Source: a virus
IMG/VR virus record: IMGVR_UViG_3300025759_000163
Span: 1-46,167 of that record
DNA length: 46,167 nucleotides
Reading direction: 5' to 3' (one strand)
A program made the position numbers and the translations under genes. The stretch's first letter is position 1; each line of letters opens with the position of its first letter. The notes below the pieces were generated by a model. That model was given only the letters and a program-made list of their open reading frames with translations, made no database searches and was not told the origin of the DNA. Shown in pieces: positions 41,185 through 46,167 of the stretch.

Positions 41185-41208
41185 GGGGGGTAGTTCATTC
41201 TGCCCCCC
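41185..41208 (+). terminator. GC-rich hairpin after the capsid gene, possible attenuator
   Basis: GGGGGGUAG pairs with CUGCCCCCC (9 bp, one G-U) around a UUCAUU loop, 17 bases after the capsid stop. No U-tract follows (AUACUAUAU), and the next gene starts 9 bases later without a separate ribosome site. It may protect capsid mRNA or reduce downstream expression. Confidence 0.5.
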
Positions 41209-41217
41209 ATACTATAT

Positions 41218-42012
41218 ATGGCATCATTTTCAAGTAGGATAGAGCAGTACACAGGAAGCAATACAAATTTAGACGTAACTAATGCTTTAAAACAAGCAGT
41301 TGATAATACATTAGGTGTTGTTAAAAGTAGAGCGCCTCAACTTCTTTCTTTATTTGCTAGAAAGATGTCTATTATAGGTGATGTAAAATATAATTTATCA
41401 AGTAAAAATGTTTTTGATGTTAGTAAAGTTGAAAGAGAAGATGGTACTAATACATATGTTTGCCAGCCAGTACCTGCTGAACAACTGTATAGTGTTGGAG
41501 ATGCTTCGAGTATTTATTACGCTCAAGTTTATTCCCCAGTTTATACAATAGATTTTGAATCAAATTTAACTATAAAGCCATCTGCTACGGCTACAGATAA
41601 AGCTTATATGTATTTAGTGTATAATAGTGATTCTAAAACAATTGATGATTCAGGAGGCACTATAACAGATGTTTCCGAAACTATCACCCAAGATGGAGCT
41701 AGTGTTTCTGACCCCTACACAGCCTCAGTACACTTCCCAGATGTATGGCAACAATATGTTGTTTTGTCTGCAAGTTCTATATTAGTTCAAGAAAAAATTA
41801 GCTTATTACTAAGTGATGCTGGTTTAGATTCTATTACAAGTATAGAAGAGTGGTTAGCTGATGAAGATGAAGGTATGGTTTCTTCAACTGGTCAAGCAGT
41901 GAACTTATTTCAAGGAAAACTAAGTATTATTGATAAATATAAACAAGAATTTTTAATGAGTCAAGGTATAGGCGGGACATCTGACGACCCAAGACAAGGT
42001 CAAAAATCATGA
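41218..42012 (+). CDS. Hypothetical head/tail protein
   Basis: 264 residues. Helical N-terminus, then Ser/Thr/Asp-rich beta sequence. Starts 9 bases after a strong hairpin with no visible ribosome site, so translation may be weak or coupled. Position suggests a head completion or virion decoration protein; family not recognised. Confidence 0.65.
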   Translation: MASFSSRIEQYTGSNTNLDVTNALKQAVDNTLGVVKSRAPQLLSLFARKMSIIGDVKYNLSSKNVFDVSKVEREDGTNTYVCQPVPAEQLYSVGDASSIYYAQVYSPVYTIDFESNLTIKPSATATDKAYMYLVYNSDSKTIDDSGGTITDVSETITQDGASVSDPYTASVHFPDVWQQYVVLSASSILVQEKISLLLSDAGLDSITSIEEWLADEDEGMVSSTGQAVNLFQGKLSIIDKYKQEFLMSQGIGGTSDDPRQGQKS

Positions 42013-42272
42013 AACTAAAAGAAATGATAGAAAGAGTTCAACAACATCATCCTAATATGAATGTTACAGAGATAGTAAGAAGTCTGAATGATGCTATGAA
42101 TGATATGGGTTTTAAAACAGAAATGGTAGAATCAGCAGACCAATTTAATACAGAAATAGATAAAAGAGTTTACAAGTTGCAAAAACATATTATGAGAGTT
42201 AAGAGTGTAGACTATGATGGTAAGAATATAAAAAAACTTTTATCTAGACCTTTAGAAAGGGACTTGACATGA
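42009..42272 (+). CDS. Small hypothetical protein of the head-tail region
   Basis: 87 residues; ATGA couplings to both neighbours. Mixed helical, basic end. It lies where short adaptor proteins occur in phages. No family recognised. Confidence 0.6.
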   Translation: MKLKEMIERVQQHHPNMNVTEIVRSLNDAMNDMGFKTEMVESADQFNTEIDKRVYKLQKHIMRVKSVDYDGKNIKKLLSRPLERDLT

Positions 42273-42754
42273 GTGTTCGTAATTTTAGTATAAGTCAATA
42301 CGTTTGGTGGGTTGAAAGAGATAGTGTTTTAATAGCTTATTATAACGCTGATACTGCTAAATATATTAGTCCTACAGAAGTTAAACCAGTAACTTTATTC
42401 TATATACAAAGACCTGATAAATTTTTATTAGCAGGTGAAGGACCTGAAAGGTCTGGCTTTACTTCTTACTCATCTAATAATGATACTGGTAGTTATTTAA
42501 CTGGTGGTCAATTAGATAGCAATATAAAACTAATTTCTGATAGTTTTTTTGAACAAGAATCAGAAATACCTGAACAATTTCATGAAGCTTTAGTAGCGAG
42601 AGTTATTGGTAATGGGTATGAAAGAGATGTAGAAACTATTAAATTAGCAGGTTATTTTTTAAGTAAATATGAAGCTGGTGTTAGAGAAGCTAAAAAGTAT
42701 TCTAGAAGAGGTAGGGACGGTTCTCAAATCAGTATTAAATCAGTAGATTTCTAA
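42269..42754 (+). CDS. Head-tail connector-like protein
   Basis: 161 residues. N-terminal beta sequence with aromatic residues (YVWWVERDSVLIAYY) and a C-terminal helix pair (FHEALVARVIGNGYE, then LAGYFLSKYEAGVREAKKY) resembling connectors that follow the capsid gene and link portal to tail. Not a confident family match. Confidence 0.5.
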   Translation: MSVRNFSISQYVWWVERDSVLIAYYNADTAKYISPTEVKPVTLFYIQRPDKFLLAGEGPERSGFTSYSSNNDTGSYLTGGQLDSNIKLISDSFFEQESEIPEQFHEALVARVIGNGYERDVETIKLAGYFLSKYEAGVREAKKYSRRGRDGSQISIKSVDF

Positions 42755-43002
42755 TGGCATTTATAAGAGATGAAAAAGAAGTTGTAGAAACTGTTAAGTT
42801 AAAAACTTCTCCTACGGTTTCTTTAAAAGTAGCTAACCCTTCTATAACCAAAATAGGAGATACTTGGGAAACTATAAATGTTTTATGGGCTAATGTTGGA
42901 ACTAAATGGACTAATATCGCAAGTTCTTATAATACTATTTCAAGTTCTCCAGTAACAAGTACTAGAGTAGTTAATCCGATAACAACAAGTGTGAGAGTAT
43001 AA
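42754..43002 (+). CDS. Small Ser/Thr/Val-rich structural protein
   Basis: 82 residues, TAATG coupled at both ends. Beta-prone, with a WETINVLWANVGTKWTNI centre. Probably a small fibre or tail component; no family recognised. Confidence 0.6.
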   Translation: MAFIRDEKEVVETVKLKTSPTVSLKVANPSITKIGDTWETINVLWANVGTKWTNIASSYNTISSSPVTSTRVVNPITTSVRV

Positions 43003-43286
43003 TGTCAGATTTATCTTCAACAAGAGTATCAGATACTTTTCCAGATTTATTACATTTATATAATGGAACTGTTGGACAAGGTCTTACATCTAGTTTAAAA
43101 TTAGTTTATGACGGAGATGGTACAGCAACTAGTCTTAGTTTAGCTAGTGGTAAATCTCAGTTTACAGGGTTGCTTTATTTAAACGGGAGTACAATATTTC
43201 AAAATAAAAGTAGTAGTGCTCTAGCTAGTACTCCTCAATTAGGTGAATTTGCATTTATTAATAACGAATTATATATAGGGAAATAG
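43002..43286 (+). CDS. Small fibre-associated protein
   Basis: 94 residues. The repeat style DGDGTATSLSLASGKSQF and the ending LGEFAFINNELYIGK are typical of short modules in marine phage fibres. It directly precedes a fibre gene. Likely a fibre cap or connector. Confidence 0.65.
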   Translation: MSDLSSTRVSDTFPDLLHLYNGTVGQGLTSSLKLVYDGDGTATSLSLASGKSQFTGLLYLNGSTIFQNKSSSALASTPQLGEFAFINNELYIGK

Positions 43287-43287
43287 A

Positions 43288-44073
43288 ATGGCAACATGGA
43301 AAAAGATAGTAGTTGAGAATGGTAGTAATACTATTGCTCAAACAAGTTCAGGAATAACAGGAGTAACTCTAGGAGCTTTAGCTACCTTAAATACTGTTGG
43401 TACTTCTCAAATTGACAATGACTCTATTACTGCGGCTAAGATTCAAGATGAAGTAATTACTTATGATAAAATAGCTCCAAATACGATTGGTGCTGGTGTA
43501 CTAAATGTATCAGGAAATGGTTCTAGTGGTCAAATCCTTGCTAGTGACGGTGATGGAAGTTTTTCTTGGGTAGCTGATTCTCAAGTAACTGTAGATGCAA
43601 GTTTAAGTAGTTCTAGTGCTAATCCAGTAGAGAACCATGTAGTATATGATGCTTTAGCATTAAAAGCCTCGCTTGCTGGAAGTTCTAGTCAAAATTTTAG
43701 TACTAATGACTTAGCTGTATCTGGTGATTTAACAGTTTCAGGTGAAGTAACTACTGTTAATACTGAAGAAATAAACCTTGCCGATAATACAATAGTATTT
43801 AATTCAAACCATGATGCAAATACTGCTCCTTCTCAAGATAGTGGTATTACTGTTAATAGAGGTAGCTCAACAGACCAAAGCTTTTATTGGGATGAATCTA
43901 CAGACAAATGGTCTATAGGACATACTGAATCAAGCGGAGAGTTTAGTTCAACTGCAAACGTAGCGATGATTAGAACAGGTTCATACGTTTCAAGCCAAAC
44001 TCTTTCAAATGGTTTTGGTGCCGTAGGAAGTTTTCAATTAACTGGAACAAGTTTATATGTTAGGACTGCTTAA
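43288..44073 (+). CDS. Tail fibre protein with MATWKK N-terminus
   Basis: 261 residues. Begins MATWKKIVVENGS, nearly the same as the large fibre at 44394, then has short fibre repeats (DNDSITAAKIQDEVITYDKI, VDASLSSSSANPVENHVV, NTEEINLADNTIVFNS). The shared N-terminus likely attaches both fibres to the same tail site. The end is a beta segment. Host contact role inferred from family style. Confidence 0.75.
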   Translation: MATWKKIVVENGSNTIAQTSSGITGVTLGALATLNTVGTSQIDNDSITAAKIQDEVITYDKIAPNTIGAGVLNVSGNGSSGQILASDGDGSFSWVADSQVTVDASLSSSSANPVENHVVYDALALKASLAGSSSQNFSTNDLAVSGDLTVSGEVTTVNTEEINLADNTIVFNSNHDANTAPSQDSGITVNRGSSTDQSFYWDESTDKWSIGHTESSGEFSSTANVAMIRTGSYVSSQTLSNGFGAVGSFQLTGTSLYVRTA

Positions 44074-44255
44074 TGTCGAAGTTTATTAAAAAAGAAATTG
44101 AGATACCTAAATCTTCTATGGATTTAAACGTAAAAGAAACGGACTTCTTATTAAAGCTATTGCTAAAAAGTTCATTTCAAGGCGCAGAAATAGAAGTAGC
44201 GTATACAACTATTCAAAAACTTACTGAATCTCATAAGGCAAAACTTGAAGCTTGA
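44073..44255 (+). CDS. 60-residue helical protein between fibre genes
   Basis: TAATG overlap with the fibre before. Pattern EIEIPKSSMDLNVKETDFLLKLL then a helical end. Similar tiny proteins lie between fibre genes of marine phages; function unknown. Confidence 0.6.
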   Translation: MSKFIKKEIEIPKSSMDLNVKETDFLLKLLLKSSFQGAEIEVAYTTIQKLTESHKAKLEA

Positions 44256-44394
44256 ACTAAGTGCTGATGATTTATTTATCATCAAACAATCTATAGAGGA
44301 AATCACTGTTAAAGGCAAAGACGCTATGAGAATTGGTAAGCTATTAGTTAAAGTGGAAAATGCTTTTGTAAAAGAAGCGGAGAAATCTAAATAA
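44245..44394 (+). CDS. 49-residue helical protein with TTG start
   Basis: Read directly: TTG at 44245 with AAGG 6 bases upstream, overlapping the previous gene by 11 bases; TAA overlaps the large fibre ATG as TAATG. Helical and charged (SADDLFIIKQSIEEITVKG). The coupling to the fibre supports it. No family recognised. Confidence 0.55.
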   Translation: MKLELSADDLFIIKQSIEEITVKGKDAMRIGKLLVKVENAFVKEAEKSK

Positions 44395-46167
44395 TGGCTA
44401 CTTGGAAAAAACTCGTATTAGCTGATGATACAGGTGTTGGTATTAATACTACTTCAGATGGATGGGGTTTAAATGTAAAAGGTTTAGATGCCAATGTATT
44501 TAAAGTTCAGGCAAGTGATGGTAATACATTAAGTTTCCTACAAGGAACAAATGGAGATGCTACACAAAAATGGTTTGCAGATGGTAATGTTACAAAAGTT
44601 TTAATTAATACAAATGGTGACTCTTATTTTACTGGAGGCTCACTTGGTGTAGGAACTGCTTCTCCAAATGAATTACTTTCAGTTGCACCTGATACAGATG
44701 TGAGTGCAGAAGTAGGAAGAGCGCATATAGGATACATTGGATATTCTGATATGGCTGGTTTTAGCCATGTTGATTTAAACGCTCCAAGCACTTTTGCATT
44801 GGCTCAATCAAGTGCTGGTAAAACTATTGTGCAGTCTAAGTCTGGTCAAATTATTGCATTTAAGCCGAGTGGTTCTGATAAAGTAGCTATTACCTCAACT
44901 GGTCTTGGTATAGGAACTGAATCCCCAGCATCAGCTTTGGCAATAAATGTAACAGATGGTCAAAATATAAAAGGTTTGCATATTACTCAACTTGATGGTG
45001 GTGAATGGACTTCTATGATGGAGGCAGAAGCCTATGGATTATTAATTAGGTCTACTGCAAATGATACAACTCCAGCTCTTAAAATTCAAGGTAATGGAAC
45101 TTCTAATGAAGTTTTAACTGCATTATCAAATGGTAATGTAGGTATAGGAACTAGCTCCCCAGATAACGAATTGCACATTACTGATGGTTCTGCTGGTAGT
45201 GTAACTGCTAATTCAAATTCACAAGTAACTATTGAATCTAATAGCCATGCATCTTTACAATTTTTATCACCAAACAACGCTAATAGTATTATTTATTTTG
45301 GAGATGCTGATGACAATGATGTAGGATATATAAATTACGCTCATAGTTCAAATACAATGAACTTCCAAACTAATGCTGTAGTTAGAATGAGTATAAATGA
45401 TTCAGGTAACGTAACTGTAAATAGTGGTTCTGCAATTCAATTTGGAGATAGTTCATATAAAATAATTGGCTCTACTGCTGGTAACTATTTAAGATTTTAT
45501 ACTGAATCAACTCAAGCATTAGAGATTGATGACTCACAAAACGCTACATTTGATGGTAATGTAGGTATAGGAATAACGCCAGTACATAATTTAACTGTCA
45601 ATAATCAAATTGGTGTTAAGAGAGATGGTACTAATGCTTATGGAACATTAACATTTGATGATTCGGGATTTGTAATCGACCAAAGTGCTTCAGGATACTC
45701 TCCATTAAAAGTTAAATCAAACGGAACAGAAATTGCTAGATTTACAAGCGATGGGAAATTAGGTATAGGAACTAGCTCTATTAATGGAGTCTTTACTGCA
45801 CAAGGCATACCTATGACTGCTATAGGCGCTCAAACTGTAGCTGATATTTTTGGTTTTGTTCAGCAAGATGTAGATAAAGGTGGTGGTATTGGATTAGGTG
45901 GAAGATATATAACAAATTCTAGTTCAGTAACTGCTTTTGCAGAAATTTCAGGAGTAAAAGCTAATAACACAAGTGCTAATTATGAAGGCGAAATGGTTTT
46001 TAAGACTCGTGTTCATGGTGGTAATTTAACCGAAAGAATGAGAATAGATGGTTCAGGTGATGCTACATTTGCTGGTTCAGTTTTTCTCGGTGGGACAACA
46101 ACCACTAAAATTTTCGATACTAGTAGCTATTTAGCATTAGATGCACCTAATGGTGTTATTTTGCAAG
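44394..46167 (+). CDS. Tail fibre protein, N-terminal part (continues at base 1)
   Basis: 591 complete codons, open at the right edge with one leftover base that forms GTT with bases 1-2. N-terminus MATWKKLVLADDTG matches the smaller fibre upstream. At least four G-(I/V)-G-T-x-S(P) repeats occur about every 80-100 residues, each following a DGN/DGK turn, as in T4-like and marine long fibres. Joined with bases 1-1808 it would be about 1193 residues, with YadA-like repeats near the end. The likely role is receptor binding. Confidence 0.88.
   Translation, partial: MATWKKLVLADDTGVGINTTSDGWGLNVKGLDANVFKVQASDGNTLSFLQGTNGDATQKWFADGNVTKVLINTNGDSYFTGGSLGVGTASPNELLSVAPDTDVSAEVGRAHIGYIGYSDMAGFSHVDLNAPSTFALAQSSAGKTIVQSKSGQIIAFKPSGSDKVAITSTGLGIGTESPASALAINVTDGQNIKGLHITQLDGGEWTSMMEAEAYGLLIRSTANDTTPALKIQGNGTSNEVLTALSNGNVGIGTSSPDNELHITDGSAGSVTANSNSQVTIESNSHASLQFLSPNNANSIIYFGDADDNDVGYINYAHSSNTMNFQTNAVVRMSINDSGNVTVNSGSAIQFGDSSYKIIGSTAGNYLRFYTESTQALEIDDSQNATFDGNVGIGITPVHNLTVNNQIGVKRDGTNAYGTLTFDDSGFVIDQSASGYSPLKVKSNGTEIARFTSDGKLGIGTSSINGVFTAQGIPMTAIGAQTVADIFGFVQQDVDKGGGIGLGGRYITNSSSVTAFAEISGVKANNTSANYEGEMVFKTRVHGGNLTERMRIDGSGDATFAGSVFLGGTTTTKIFDTSSYLALDAPNGVILQ

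Noticed and set aside
1-46167. CRISPR array, insertion sequence or integrase
   Set aside because: No regularly spaced repeats, transposase motifs or recombinase signatures were seen in any frame.

Overview
The window looks like one complete, AT-rich genome of a tailed bacteriophage, most likely a podovirus from an aquatic bacterium. It carries a P22-type portal, a large terminase, a head-and-fibre set typical of uncultured marine phages, and no tape-measure-sized gene with a long contractile or flexible tail set. I see no tRNA, rRNA, CRISPR array, insertion sequence, integrase or repressor. The two window ends fall inside one gene: the tail fibre reading frame that runs off the right end (44394-46167) continues in frame at base 1 and stops at 1808. 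This points to a circular or circularly permuted 46,167-bp genome, with a joined fibre of about 1193 residues.

The genome is two divergent transcription units. The rightward (late) unit starts near 34.1 kb. It holds a small terminase candidate, large terminase, portal, scaffold-like protein, major capsid protein, head-tail proteins and fibres. Across the junction it continues with the fibre end, a lysis module (lipoprotein, small membrane proteins, GH108 endolysin), a metallophosphoesterase, a 1327-residue tail protein, three probable internal virion proteins and a giant 2876-residue protein. The giant protein carries a double-psi beta-barrel RNA polymerase signature (DLDGD at residues 1195-1199, preceded by an R-x-P and an HP motif as in the beta-prime subunit). 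It may be a virion-packaged RNA polymerase injected with the DNA. The two units converge at 22756/22760 with a 3-base gap.

The leftward (early) unit runs from 33.7 to 22.76 kb. It opens with a structured leader and several tiny membrane, coiled-coil and zinc-binding proteins. Next comes a complete ubiquitin-like conjugation cassette: Ubl (32111-32335), E2-like (30168-32006), JAB/JAMM peptidase (29420-30292), a 78-residue protein and an E1/ThiF-like enzyme (28337-29119). The gene order matches bacterial Ubl-E2-JAB-E1 cassettes such as Bil. It sits directly upstream of the replication and recombination genes: Sak4-like ATPase, SSB-like protein, primase-helicase fusion, Gp157-like protein and HNH nuclease. 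No DNA polymerase gene is visible.

Several RNA-level features stand out. A long nested structured RNA lies in the divergent region (33735-33891). A leader element with an H-type pseudoknot lies at 33227-33315. Hairpins in the two intergenic gaps of the ubiquitin cassette have loops complementary to the next gene's ribosome binding site. About a dozen small genes were found by reading the sequence directly, two of them with TTG starts.
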